DNA from: DAISLF01 sp964517345
GTDB lineage: Bacteria; Patescibacteriota; Gracilibacteria; Peribacterales; Peribacteraceae
Length of the DNA: 18,892 nucleotides
Reading direction: 5' to 3'
Assembly: GCA_964517345.1 (NCBI GenBank)
Contig: CAZFBZ010000027.1
Span: 1 to 18,892, forward strand
Position 1 is the first letter of the stretch. The number at the start of each line of letters is the position of its first letter. The position numbers were made by a program, and so were the translations under genes. Shown here in pieces: positions 1-6,949 of the stretch. Under the pieces are notes generated by a model. It had not been told where the DNA came from. It saw only the letters and a program-made list of their open reading frames with translations, and searched no databases.

Positions 1-755
1 GCACGTGCCGAGGCGTATTCCGCCTGGGTGATATCCTGCCCCTCCAGCATCTGCAGGACGTTTACGAGCTCACTTTCCTCTTCGGAGAGGAGTGCCTGCG
101 TGCGACGGCCCGCTTGATACATTGCCAGGCGATACAGAAGGTTGGCGACATCGGACCGCGTGAGATCCTGCGACGGACCGAGGTTCCCGCTTGCATCCAC
201 CATAATCATCGAAGCACTCAGGGCGTAGCGGACGTACGGGTAATACCACTCGTCCGTCTTGGTGACATCGTTGCTGAGCGGCAATTTGATCTCGCCATAG
301 GCGCCCGAATCGATGCCCTGCGCGGTGAGGAGCATTTTAAGAAACTCCACTTTTTTGACCGGGTTGGCTCCTTTGAATGTCGGGGACTTATCGGGTCCGT
401 TCACGATGCCGAGCTGCTGCACCGCGGCTGCCAGGTACGTGCGGTACCACGCGTCCGCAGGCACATCGGTGAACCCGTCGATGCTCATACCGGCGACCTG
501 CTCGGCGGAGAACTTCGTTGCAACCACGATCTTCATGGCTTCCGACCGGAGCACTTTCTGATTGGGGCGAAATGTACCGTCGCTGTAGCCCGACAGTATT
601 CCGCGGGATTTGAGAAACTCAACGGCCGGAGAGAGTGTGCTGGATTCGGGCACGTCCTTAAACGACGATGCCGCCAGAGTATCCTGAGGTGTTGTCAGGA
701 GAGCGACAGTGGCAAAAACCGCAGTTGTCGACAGTATCTTGGAGATGATCCGCAT
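1..755 (-). CDS. Secreted SLH-repeat surface protein (partial, C-terminus outside window)
   Basis: Reading the minus strand from ATG at 755 gives 251 codons open to the window edge, so the gene is 3'-truncated here. Residues 1-31 are a signal peptide (basic MRIISK start, hydrophobic core, cleavage near LAA-SS). Three S-layer-homology repeats follow: about 31-82 (SFKDVPES... ILSGYSDGTFRPN), 90-140 (FTDVPADAWYRTYLAAAV) and 155-205 (EWYYPYVRYALSAS...). After that comes a charged, probably helical stretch. SLH repeats normally bind secondary cell-wall polymers, so the protein is probably held non-covalently at the cell surface; what the missing C-terminus does is unknown. A TATAGT box ends 7 nt before the ATG, suggesting a leaderless or nearly leaderless mRNA. 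The overlapping plus-strand ORF at 114-833 is a shadow with no recognisable motifs. Confidence is high for the SLH call and low for any specific function. Confidence 0.9.
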   Translation of the reverse strand, partial: MRIISKILSTTAVFATVALLTTPQDTLAASSFKDVPESSTLSPAVEFLKSRGILSGYSDGTFRPNQKVLRSEAMKIVVATKFSAEQVAGMSIDGFTDVPADAWYRTYLAAAVQQLGIVNGPDKSPTFKGANPVKKVEFLKMLLTAQGIDSGAYGEIKLPLSNDVTKTDEWYYPYVRYALSASMIMVDASGNLGPSQDLTRSDVANLLYRLAMYQAGRRTQALLSEEESELVNVLQMLEGQDITQAEYASAR

Positions 756-762
756 GGGCGTG

Positions 763-768
763 ACTATA
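763..768 (-). promoter_or_regulatory. Putative -10 box of the SLH gene (leaderless architecture)
   Basis: On the minus strand TATAGT lies exactly 7 nt upstream of the ATG at 755, so transcription would start at or next to the start codon. No good -35 hexamer sits 16-18 bp upstream. A palindrome at 780-792 occupies that position instead. Confidence 0.4.
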
Positions 769-779
769 GAACACACACA

Positions 780-792
780 TGTTCTTCGAACA
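780..792. promoter_or_regulatory. Palindrome TGTTC-TTC-GAACA, possible operator
   Basis: Perfect 5-bp inverted arms separated by 3 nt. Relative to the start site predicted from the -10 box (about 756) it spans roughly -24 to -36, the place where a repressor or activator would contact polymerase. It is short, so chance occurrence is possible. Confidence 0.3.
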
Positions 793-1037
793 GTGCGCGG
801 ACACAGACAGACGTTGCCTTTCAGCGGCGTTGAAGTCTGATATGCGTAATCCCTAGTCATGCTCCAGTACATTTTCAGCCCTATAGAGAAAGAAAAGCTC
901 AAAGACATGAACTACAGTATGTCATTGATACAATCTGACGCCCCGCTTCGTCGTTTGCTTTCAGTGCGGACAGGAATGGTCGATAGCAGCGCTTTCCCTC
1001 CTACGATATGCAGAGTTGTGTGTGTTCGCGCTTTTGA

Positions 1038-1079
1038 CACTGCTCTTGCAGTGATGCCGTGCCGGTGACTCATTTTTTT
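1038..1079 (+). terminator. Weak hairpin plus T-run
   Basis: CACTGC-TCTT-GCAGTG forms a perfect 6-bp stem with a 4-nt loop (1038-1053). A run of seven T follows at 1073-1079, about 19 nt downstream, which is farther than in a classical intrinsic terminator. There is no obvious plus-strand gene upstream to terminate, so this could belong to a small RNA or be chance. Confidence 0.2.
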
Positions 1080-1100
1080 GAGCCCTTTCTTATGGGTAAT

Positions 1101-1120
1101 GTTCAGATACATACTGGACA
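1101..1120 (+). repeat. Direct repeat copy 1 (partner at 1445-1464)
   Basis: Bases 1101-1120 match 1445-1464 at 17 of 20 positions, and all three differences are transitions. The second copy ends in the -35 hexamer of the promoter at 1459-1487; this first copy ends in TGGACA but has no matching -10 box at the right distance. Confidence 0.5.
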
Positions 1121-1218
1121 CTTAGACTGAAAAAAATTCAAAAAATTCCAGCCCGAAAGAAGTACCTGACGACCGTGGGAGGGCGCAACGGCAATGCGGT
1201 ATATTGATCAGCAATAAT

Positions 1219-1266
1219 CTCACACACATCGGGTACGTTTCCGCACTTGTCACAGATGTGTGTGAG
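1219..1266. repeat. 12-bp perfect inverted repeat, 24-nt spacer
   Basis: CTCACACACATC at 1219-1230 is exactly matched by its reverse complement GATGTGTGTGAG at 1255-1266. It could form a 12-bp stem in RNA or be a spaced operator. The arms are CA/TG-rich, so replication slippage could also have produced it. Confidence 0.6.
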
Positions 1267-1444
1267 CATGGGCTGTTCAGAGCCAAGGTTCACAATTCAT
1301 GCAGTGAGCATGCTACCAACAAATAGCATCATGATGTATTTAGAGAGTCCTACAAGATGACTAAAGTTCACAAACATATACTACAGCATTTGAACGCATT
1401 TTTTACCGACGAGTGTGTCTGAGATTTTTGGCTTCTAGAATAGG

Positions 1445-1464
1445 GTTCAGACACATGCTAGACA
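1445..1464 (+). repeat. Direct repeat copy 2, overlapping the -35 box
   Basis: Second copy of the 20-bp repeat (17/20 identical to 1101-1120), placed directly over the -35 region of the promoter for the HTH gene. It is therefore a candidate regulator-binding site, possibly for the HTH protein encoded just downstream. Confidence 0.45.
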
Positions 1465-1487
1465 GTAAAAACTATAAGTGATATAAT
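1459..1487 (+). promoter_or_regulatory. Sigma-70-type promoter of the HTH/fibre operon
   Basis: The -35 is TAGACA (1459-1464, 5 of 6 to consensus), followed by a 17-bp spacer and a perfect TATAAT -10 (1482-1487). Predicted start is near 1494, giving a leader of about 42 nt that is very A-rich before the ATG at 1536 and contains no Shine-Dalgarno sequence. This is the best promoter in the window. Confidence 0.75.
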
Positions 1488-1535
1488 CTAGATAAATATA
1501 TTTAAATTAACATTGCAACGAAAAAACAAAAACAC

Positions 1536-2120
1536 ATGAACTGTCTACGTGGCGATCTCCGGGCCGTGAAGAGACTGCTGAGAAGCAGTTCGTCGTTGAG
1601 CCATGATGTGCTGCAAAAACTCCGCTGGTTTCAGTACGCGTTGGAACACGAAGGCAACATCAGTCTGACGTGTCGACACTTCGGGATTTCACGCACGACG
1701 TTCCTGCGCTGGGCCGAGCGTTTTGATCCGCGCAATCCCTTTACGCTGGAGGAGCAATCGCGCCGGCCGCATCACGTTCGCGCGCCGGAGACGGATGAAA
1801 CCATTGTCGCTCTCATTCGGGCGTACCGCGTGCGAGCGCCGTATGTGTCGAAGGAAGAGATCCGTGTTCTGCTTTTTGAGGAGCATGGAGTTGTTGCTTC
1901 GGCGTCCACGATCGGCCGCGTGATCTCACGCAACCGGTTCTTTTTTGGTGACAGTGAAACGCATGCGCGCAAGAGGGAAGAGACGACGCTGAAAATCGAT
2001 GCGCATCACGACTACGACACAACCTGGAAGACGATTAGCAATGACATCCCGCTTGGAGAGAACCGCGGAGGCGAATCCATTTCCCTTTCTTCCGACGACA
2101 CGTTTTTGACAAACACCTGA
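1536..2120 (+). CDS. Orphan transposase-like double-HTH DNA-binding protein
   Basis: A 194-aa protein. Residues 25-62 form a first helix-turn-helix (core FGISRTTFLRWAERF). A linker with the EEQSRRPHH motif spans 66-82, and residues 86-133 look like a second winged-helix region (YVSKEEIRVLLFEEHG... ASTIGRVIS). This order is that of the N-terminal DNA-binding half of IS481/IS3-type transposases. Such enzymes continue into an integrase core with a D-D-E triad. Here residues 134-194 are an unrelated acidic/Ser-rich tail and no DDE core follows in any frame before the next gene begins. It is therefore either a truncated transposase or, more likely given its strong promoter and intact ORF, a domesticated DNA-binding protein. 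Its TGA overlaps the next ATG by one base (TGATG), implying translational coupling to the surface protein downstream. The function as a regulator is inference. Confidence 0.7.
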   Translation: MNCLRGDLRAVKRLLRSSSSLSHDVLQKLRWFQYALEHEGNISLTCRHFGISRTTFLRWAERFDPRNPFTLEEQSRRPHHVRAPETDETIVALIRAYRVRAPYVSKEEIRVLLFEEHGVVASASTIGRVISRNRFFFGDSETHARKREETTLKIDAHHDYDTTWKTISNDIPLGENRGGESISLSSDDTFLTNT

Positions 2121-4465
2121 TGAGAACGCGCTTCGCCCGCATCGGCATCGTCCTCAGCTCCATCCTGCTGGCAGCCCTCTGGCTGACCTCGCCGCTGCGC
2201 GCCTCGGCTGCGCTTGCTGTGTCCGAGGGCGATGTACCCAGTCAGTCGGCCAATGATTTGCGCACATCTCCGGGCTTCAGGCTGGAGGACAGCGTCACAT
2301 GGAGAGAGACGCACCTGACGGGTGCAAGCAACAGCTTTAGGATTGTCGAAAGTCTCCACCCAGGTGCAGGAGCATCGAGTACTGGAGCTGCAAGCAGCGC
2401 TACTGCTGATGACACGCCTCCACATGGTGGTACCCGCGGTCACGGGACGTTTAGCTCCCGCAAGGCGTCCTCTGCACGCTCAAGCGCGCGCCCGATGCGC
2501 CCCGTGCGTCCGTCGCGTCCTCAGCGCTCTTCTTCCTCCGTCAGCTCCCAGGTCCTTTATCCTGCTGCACCCAAAGAGCAGCCTGACCAGACACCTGTCA
2601 CGTACCCGCTTCCCAGAACGCATACCCTCTGGACTGGAAGTGCCTCGGTGCTTCGTATAATTCTGGAGCCGGGCAAGCCGCACATCTGCGCACAGGCTCC
2701 GTCGGCACCTTGTGTTACGCGCGTACAGCATGACTGGCTGCCATGCATCGTGCTCTTCCTTCTCTGGAATCTCCTGCTACTTGCTGCACTGCTGTGTGCG
2801 ATCCGCAGAAACAACACCAAGAAGCTGGCAAAGAAGAAGGGTAAGAAAAAGACCACGGTGCTACAGCAGATTCTGACATGCGAGCTGAAGATCAGTCTCG
2901 CTCGCTTCCTCGCAGCCCTGCTGGCAGCACTCCTTGTGCTCGGTAGCTCCTTGGTGTTTGTGAGCCAGGCTCATGCTGTCACGACCGTTCCTCTCAAGTT
3001 TGTGTACAACGGCCACCTCTTGGATTCCTCTGGAAACCCCGTTACCACGCCGCACAGTATCCGCTTCAGTTTCTGGAAGAGCCCGGATTATGTGACTACG
3101 GATACGACAGCGACGGGAGCAATTAACATCGGTTCGACGAACTATGCAGATTGGCAGGAAGTGCAAACAATCACGCCGAATGCAGACGGGTACTTCACCG
3201 TCGTTATGGGCAGCGTGACGGCTATGCCGTCGTTTAGCACCATGCCGCAGAGCACCCTGCTCAATCTCCGATTGCAGGTGAACGTAAAGGCATCCGCGGC
3301 TGCTGATACGGCGTATGAGCTTTTGGATCCGAATGCATCGGATACAGCAATTGACCGTTCTCAGCTCCAGTCTGTGCCGTTTGCAAAGAATGCCGACTTG
3401 CTCGACCAGCGCGACACGGGCACGGGCAGCGGTTCCATCCCCGTCCTGCAGAATGGCGGCTTGCTCGGTCGCGCTCAGATACCTCTCGGTCTCAACGGCG
3501 ACAGCTTCACCATCGATTCCGATGATACGGCGACAACGTCCATCGGTCTGACATTCGGTACAACGCTGAATAAGACTCTCAGTTACGATATCTCCGCCGA
3601 TCGCTTTAACTTTAACGACAGCGTGCACATTCAGGGTGATCTTACCGTTACCGGACTCATTAACGGAGTCGATGTCACCTCCCTTACCAGTGCCCAGGAC
3701 AGCCATCTGCGCGCGTCTTCCGGAGGCGGATTGACCGTTAATATTGCCGGAGGCAACTTCCGCATCAATGGAGACACGACGAATTACAGCGGTCTTGCTG
3801 GCCTCTCGGTGCCCAATAATGCCACAAGCTATGTCTTCTTTACGTCGACGGGGGCACAGGTCAGTCTTCAGAGCTTCCCTGAAAACATCAGCTTTATCCC
3901 CGTGGCGCAGGTGACGACTGTTGCGGGCACGGTTACGTCCGTTCTGGACCGACGCGTGCTGCAGAGCGATGATCGCCAGAGCACCATCCTGCGCGTGTTG
4001 CACCCGGGATACGAGGGTGCATCCGTGCAGGGCGACGGAAGCGACAACGTCGGTCAGCTGGGTATCGATCTCGATAATATTTCGCTCAAGAACTACTACT
4101 TCTGGACGAGCTCGAAAGCGACACTGAACGATTACGATGTCATTGTGCGCCTCACCCTGCCCTTGGCCTTTAACCACTGGCGCGACAGTCTTCATTTCCA
4201 CTATCGCTCCACCTCTGCGAACGCCGCGGACAACAAGCTCGATATCCAAGTCTACGATACGAACGGCAATCCCGTGACGCTTTCCGGCTCGACCACGAAC
4301 CTGGTGAGCACAAGCTGGGCGTCAACGCACGTGGAGTTCTTGGGTTCGCCCACGTGGACTCCCGGCCAGGACATTCTCGTTCGCATGCGCATGTCCGCAC
4401 GCAATGGCTATCAGATGCATTTGGGTGACCTGCAGCTCGATTACGTCGAGTTGAAAAATGAATAA
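2120..4465 (+). CDS. Membrane-anchored modular fibre-like surface protein (781 aa)
   Basis: Residues 1-31 are a signal peptide. Residues 32-207 are low-complexity and rich in Ser, Pro and Arg. Residues 209-228 are a transmembrane segment followed by RR and a Lys-rich stretch (about 229-247, probably cytoplasmic). Residues 258-286 are a second hydrophobic segment ending in a signal-peptidase-like SQAHA. The exported remainder has a beta-rich domain (about 287-450) and a fibre unit at 463-518 with LTFG...LSYD...DRFNF...GDLTVTG. A C-terminal module (622-781) begins at the LHPGYEG motif and is also found at the end of the neighbouring 454-aa protein. No enzymatic motif was seen. I infer a surface adhesin or appendage subunit. 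The internal signal-like segment hints at a gene fusion; a GTG at 2858 could be an alternative start for the second half. It is coupled to the HTH gene by TGATG. Confidence 0.75.
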   Translation: MRTRFARIGIVLSSILLAALWLTSPLRASAALAVSEGDVPSQSANDLRTSPGFRLEDSVTWRETHLTGASNSFRIVESLHPGAGASSTGAASSATADDTPPHGGTRGHGTFSSRKASSARSSARPMRPVRPSRPQRSSSSVSSQVLYPAAPKEQPDQTPVTYPLPRTHTLWTGSASVLRIILEPGKPHICAQAPSAPCVTRVQHDWLPCIVLFLLWNLLLLAALLCAIRRNNTKKLAKKKGKKKTTVLQQILTCELKISLARFLAALLAALLVLGSSLVFVSQAHAVTTVPLKFVYNGHLLDSSGNPVTTPHSIRFSFWKSPDYVTTDTTATGAINIGSTNYADWQEVQTITPNADGYFTVVMGSVTAMPSFSTMPQSTLLNLRLQVNVKASAAADTAYELLDPNASDTAIDRSQLQSVPFAKNADLLDQRDTGTGSGSIPVLQNGGLLGRAQIPLGLNGDSFTIDSDDTATTSIGLTFGTTLNKTLSYDISADRFNFNDSVHIQGDLTVTGLINGVDVTSLTSAQDSHLRASSGGGLTVNIAGGNFRINGDTTNYSGLAGLSVPNNATSYVFFTSTGAQVSLQSFPENISFIPVAQVTTVAGTVTSVLDRRVLQSDDRQSTILRVLHPGYEGASVQGDGSDNVGQLGIDLDNISLKNYYFWTSSKATLNDYDVIVRLTLPLAFNHWRDSLHFHYRSTSANAADNKLDIQVYDTNGNPVTLSGSTTNLVSTSWASTHVEFLGSPTWTPGQDILVRMRMSARNGYQMHLGDLQLDYVELKNE

Positions 4466-4501
4466 GCATTTCTGACTCATTCTATAGCCTAAAATGACCA
4501 C

Positions 4502-4530
4502 TTGTACGAAAATGTAAATTCTGCTATACT
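4502..4530 (+). promoter_or_regulatory. Extended -10 promoter of the 454-aa fibre gene
   Basis: TGC-TATACT (extended -10, hexamer 4525-4530) with a weak -35 TTGTAC (4502-4507) at 17 bp. Predicted start is near 4537, giving a leader of only about 18 nt that has no Shine-Dalgarno sequence. It shows the gene can be transcribed separately from the upstream operon. Confidence 0.6.
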
Positions 4531-4554
4531 AATTCGATTTCCCCACAAAAACCC

Positions 4555-5919
4555 ATGAAAACCTTTCAGCTCTTCCGCGGCATCCGCATCCTTGCGGGTT
4601 GTATGCTCGGAGTTTTGCTCCTCGCATCGCTTGGGGAATCCGCGATTGCCGCCTCCACCTGGAATCCGACGCTTCTCGTGAATACGGAATCGTTTCAGAT
4701 TGTTGATGAAGGTGATGGCACAACCAATATCGAAATCCGCTTCGGCCAGACCCTTCAGCAGAAACTCTTCTTTGATCGCAGCAACAACCGCTTCGTCTTC
4801 ACCTCTGGCCTGCTTGTCGGCGGAAACCTGACTGCCACCGGCTCGCTCTCGGTTAAGCGTAACATCTCCGGCGCCTCCCTACGTGTTGACGGCCCTGCCG
4901 ACTTCTGGGGTACGGTCAGCGCGACGGGTGCCATCAAGACGCGCTCCACGCTTACGATCAACAGTGACAGTGATACGAATGATGCCATCCTCACGTTCGG
5001 TAACCAGACCGCGGACCAGACACTCAAGTTCCTCAACGGTGTCCAGCAATACGAATTCAGTAAGGGTTTGCGTGTTAACGGCGATCTCTCGGCTTCCGGC
5101 ACACTCAGTGTCCAGACAGCAATCAATACCCGTGGTGACCTCACGCTCAATGTAGAGCGCGGTGCGGGCGATGCGACTCTCACCTTTGGCAACGCAACGA
5201 CCAACCAGACGATTAAATACAACGATACGCTTCAGAAATTTCAGGTCTCCAAGGATCTCCGCGTGAACGGCGCACTTTCGGGCAAGACGCTGATCGTTGA
5301 CGATACGGTCACGCTCAATGGCGTCGCCTACGAATTCACCGGTGCGCAGGGCGGCACCAACACGTTCCTCAAGAACGACGGTGCCGGCAACCTGACGTGG
5401 GCGACCACCTCCGTCGGCAACGGTTCCGGCGGCGTGCTCTCGCTGCATCCGGAGTATCCGAACGCTGTCTACTATCAGTCGGGTTCGACGGCTGTCGGCA
5501 CGATGACCTACAGTTATGACAGCACGAACAAGCAGAACTATTACCGCTGGACCACCAGCAAGCCTGCCTTGCAAGACTATTGGGTCTCCGTTCGCGTGAT
5601 GGTCCCGAAGAACTTCGTGCACTTCCAGACCTCCTCCGGCATCGTGTTGCGCCTTCGCAGCAACACCACCGCAGCGGCGGACAACTACACCACGTTGCGT
5701 CTCTACGACACTGCGGGCGCGGAAGTCGCCATCACAGGCAACGCGTCGCTGCGCAGCGGCACCGCCAACACCTGGGACGCAAAGGCCATCGGCGGAACCA
5801 CTGCAGGCACCTACACGCCCGGTGGATACATTACGATCCTGATGAAAGTCGCCTCCACAAACGCTGGCTTCCTCGATCTTGGCAACATCGATCTGAACTG
5901 GACGACAACGACACCATAA
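4555..5919 (+). CDS. Secreted fibre-like protein with three tandem 63-residue repeats
   Basis: A 454-aa protein with a signal peptide (about 1-33, cleavage near AIA-AS). Three tandem repeats begin at about residues 70 positions apart or less: units near 46-101, 133-188 and 196-246. Each has the pattern L-T-F/RFG, Q-T/K-L, F/Y-D, Q/R-F-x-x-S, L-x-V-x-G-(D/N)-L-(S/T)-x-(S/T)-G; the second and third start exactly 63 residues apart (133 and 196). Residues 293-454 are a C-terminal module starting at LSLHPEYPN that aligns with the last 160 residues of the 781-aa protein upstream. The N-terminal 65 residues of the mature part match those of the opposite-strand fibre protein (start 8838) at 34 of 65 positions by my count. 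No catalytic motif is present. A surface adhesin or fibre role is inferred from the repeat style. It has its own promoter and terminator. Confidence 0.75.
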   Translation: MKTFQLFRGIRILAGCMLGVLLLASLGESAIAASTWNPTLLVNTESFQIVDEGDGTTNIEIRFGQTLQQKLFFDRSNNRFVFTSGLLVGGNLTATGSLSVKRNISGASLRVDGPADFWGTVSATGAIKTRSTLTINSDSDTNDAILTFGNQTADQTLKFLNGVQQYEFSKGLRVNGDLSASGTLSVQTAINTRGDLTLNVERGAGDATLTFGNATTNQTIKYNDTLQKFQVSKDLRVNGALSGKTLIVDDTVTLNGVAYEFTGAQGGTNTFLKNDGAGNLTWATTSVGNGSGGVLSLHPEYPNAVYYQSGSTAVGTMTYSYDSTNKQNYYRWTTSKPALQDYWVSVRVMVPKNFVHFQTSSGIVLRLRSNTTAAADNYTTLRLYDTAGAEVAITGNASLRSGTANTWDAKAIGGTTAGTYTPGGYITILMKVASTNAGFLDLGNIDLNWTTTTP

Positions 5920-5943
5920 TCCTTCTCTAGCGCAGATACCAGC

Positions 5944-5973
5944 AGGAGCACCCGTCAGGGTGCTCTTTGCTTT
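5944..5973 (+). terminator. Intrinsic terminator of the 454-aa fibre gene
   Basis: GAGCACCC-GTCA-GGGTGCTC is a perfect 8-bp GC-rich stem with a 4-nt loop (5946-5965), extendable by a G-T and an A-T pair, and followed by TTTGCTTT. It sits 26 nt after the TAA of the fibre gene. Confidence 0.8.
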
Positions 5974-6004
5974 GCGCACTCTTTGCCGTAGAGTTTCGCA
6001 TTAA

Positions 6005-6949
6005 TTGGTTAATAGTATTCCAGCGAAGGCATGGGCGGTGATTTGCCTCTTCTCCGTGGCTCTCAATGTCGTGCTGCTGAGTCTCGGCATGAATGGAACC
6101 GCCATACGACGGGAATACCCGTATCTCTCCCCGAGGCTCTTCGTCAGTAATCCCAACGACACGATCATCAATTTCACATCACTTCGGAAGGAACTGCAGT
6201 CCTCTGTCGCGGAGATCAGTCGGCAGTTTAACGTTGGCATCTATTTCGAATACTTGCCGACCGGCGTCTCCATCGGCGTGAACGAAAAGGAGGCCTTCGT
6301 TTCGGCGAGCCTGCTCAAGGTGCCGTTCGTCATGGGTGTCTTCCGCCTTATAGAAGCTGGTGATCTGCGTGAGGACGACGTGCTGACTCTTCAGAAGGGC
6401 GATCTAGATATGGATTTTGGAACATTGTGGCAGCGCGGCGAGGGCGCACATCTGAGCGTCCGTGATGCTGTCAAATGGCTACTCGTTCATTCCGATAATA
6501 CGGCGCTTCTTGCGCTGAACAGACACGTGAACGAGGATCTGGTGCGGGAAGTTTACGACGCGCTGGATATCCCGGTGGATATTCAGGCAGACCGTCTGGT
6601 GGTGACGCCCAAGAACTATTCGTCGGTTCTCCGGTGCCTCTATCTCTCCTGCTTGCTGACACGCGCGCATTCGGATGCGTTGCTGGACCTCCTGGCCCAC
6701 ACAGAATTTTTGGCAGGGGTTCAGGCAGGGGTTCCGCAAGGTATCTCCGTGGCGCATAAGGTGGGGTATTACGATCTCGCCGACTCGGAGGACCGAGTGC
6801 GTTCCGATTGCGGCATTGTCTACGCTCCGAAGAGGCCCTACATCTTGTGCGGTTTCGGCAAGATGAAGCGCGGGCAGGAACAGCTTTTCACATCATTTAT
6901 GCAATCGGTGTCAGCCCGGATTTACCAGTATGTCGCAAGTGCGCCCTAA
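6005..6949 (+). CDS. Membrane-anchored serine hydrolase of the class A beta-lactamase/PBP fold
   Basis: A 314-aa protein with an N-terminal membrane anchor (about 9-29). The three active-site boxes of the penicillin-recognising fold are present: S102-L-L-K105 (SxxK nucleophile and base), S163-D-N165 (SDN) and K252-V-G254 (KTG equivalent). The S-to-SDN spacing of 61 is like class A beta-lactamases (60). The omega-loop Glu166 motif (ExxLN) is not visible between SDN and KVG; that stretch runs through VVTPKNYSSVLR instead. Efficient beta-lactam hydrolysis is therefore doubtful, and a peptidoglycan or other acyl-transfer role is possible. Start: TTG at 6005, directly preceded by an in-frame TAA at 6002-6004; GTG at 6038 is the next option but trims the anchor. 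It lies just after the terminator, in the middle of the fibre region, and converges with the fibre gene on the other strand (stops overlap by 3 bp). Confidence 0.8.
   Translation: MVNSIPAKAWAVICLFSVALNVVLLSLGMNGTAIRREYPYLSPRLFVSNPNDTIINFTSLRKELQSSVAEISRQFNVGIYFEYLPTGVSIGVNEKEAFVSASLLKVPFVMGVFRLIEAGDLREDDVLTLQKGDLDMDFGTLWQRGEGAHLSVRDAVKWLLVHSDNTALLALNRHVNEDLVREVYDALDIPVDIQADRLVVTPKNYSSVLRCLYLSCLLTRAHSDALLDLLAHTEFLAGVQAGVPQGISVAHKVGYYDLADSEDRVRSDCGIVYAPKRPYILCGFGKMKRGQEQLFTSFMQSVSARIYQYVASAP

Larger units (their letters stand above)
756..1535. other. 780-bp AT-rich non-coding region between divergent genes
   Basis: No convincing protein gene is present. The two small ORFs here (859-1068 plus, 912-1121 minus) are antisense to each other and carry no recognisable motif. 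The stretch is visibly more AT-rich than the flanking genes, particularly after about 1080. It holds a palindrome (780-792), a short hairpin (1038-1053) followed by a T7 run (1073-1079), a 12-bp perfect inverted repeat (1219-1230 / 1255-1266), a 20-bp imperfect direct repeat (1101-1120 / 1445-1464) and a strong sigma-70-type promoter (1459-1487). A small RNA or remnant of a mobile element is possible but unproven. I saw no tRNA. Confidence 0.6.

Noticed and set aside
114..833. 239-aa plus-strand ORF
   Set aside because: Antisense to the SLH gene on the minus strand, which has a signal peptide and three clear SLH repeats. The plus frame has no recognisable motif.
859..1121. Small ORFs of 69 aa on both strands
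   Set aside because: They overlap each other antisense in an AT-rich non-coding stretch and show no motif, signal or start context.
2861..4249. 462-aa minus-strand ORF opposite the 781-aa fibre gene
   Set aside because: Shadow of a real gene; no family features, while the plus frame has signal peptides, fibre repeats and a shared C-terminal module.
4591..4602. LAGC lipobox in the 454-aa fibre protein (residues 13-16)
   Set aside because: It lies before the hydrophobic core of the signal peptide, too early for a lipoprotein signal; an AIA-AS Sec cleavage site fits better.
4879..5979. 366-aa minus-strand ORF opposite the 454-aa fibre gene
   Set aside because: Shadow frame; it would read through the plus-strand terminator and has no recognisable domain.
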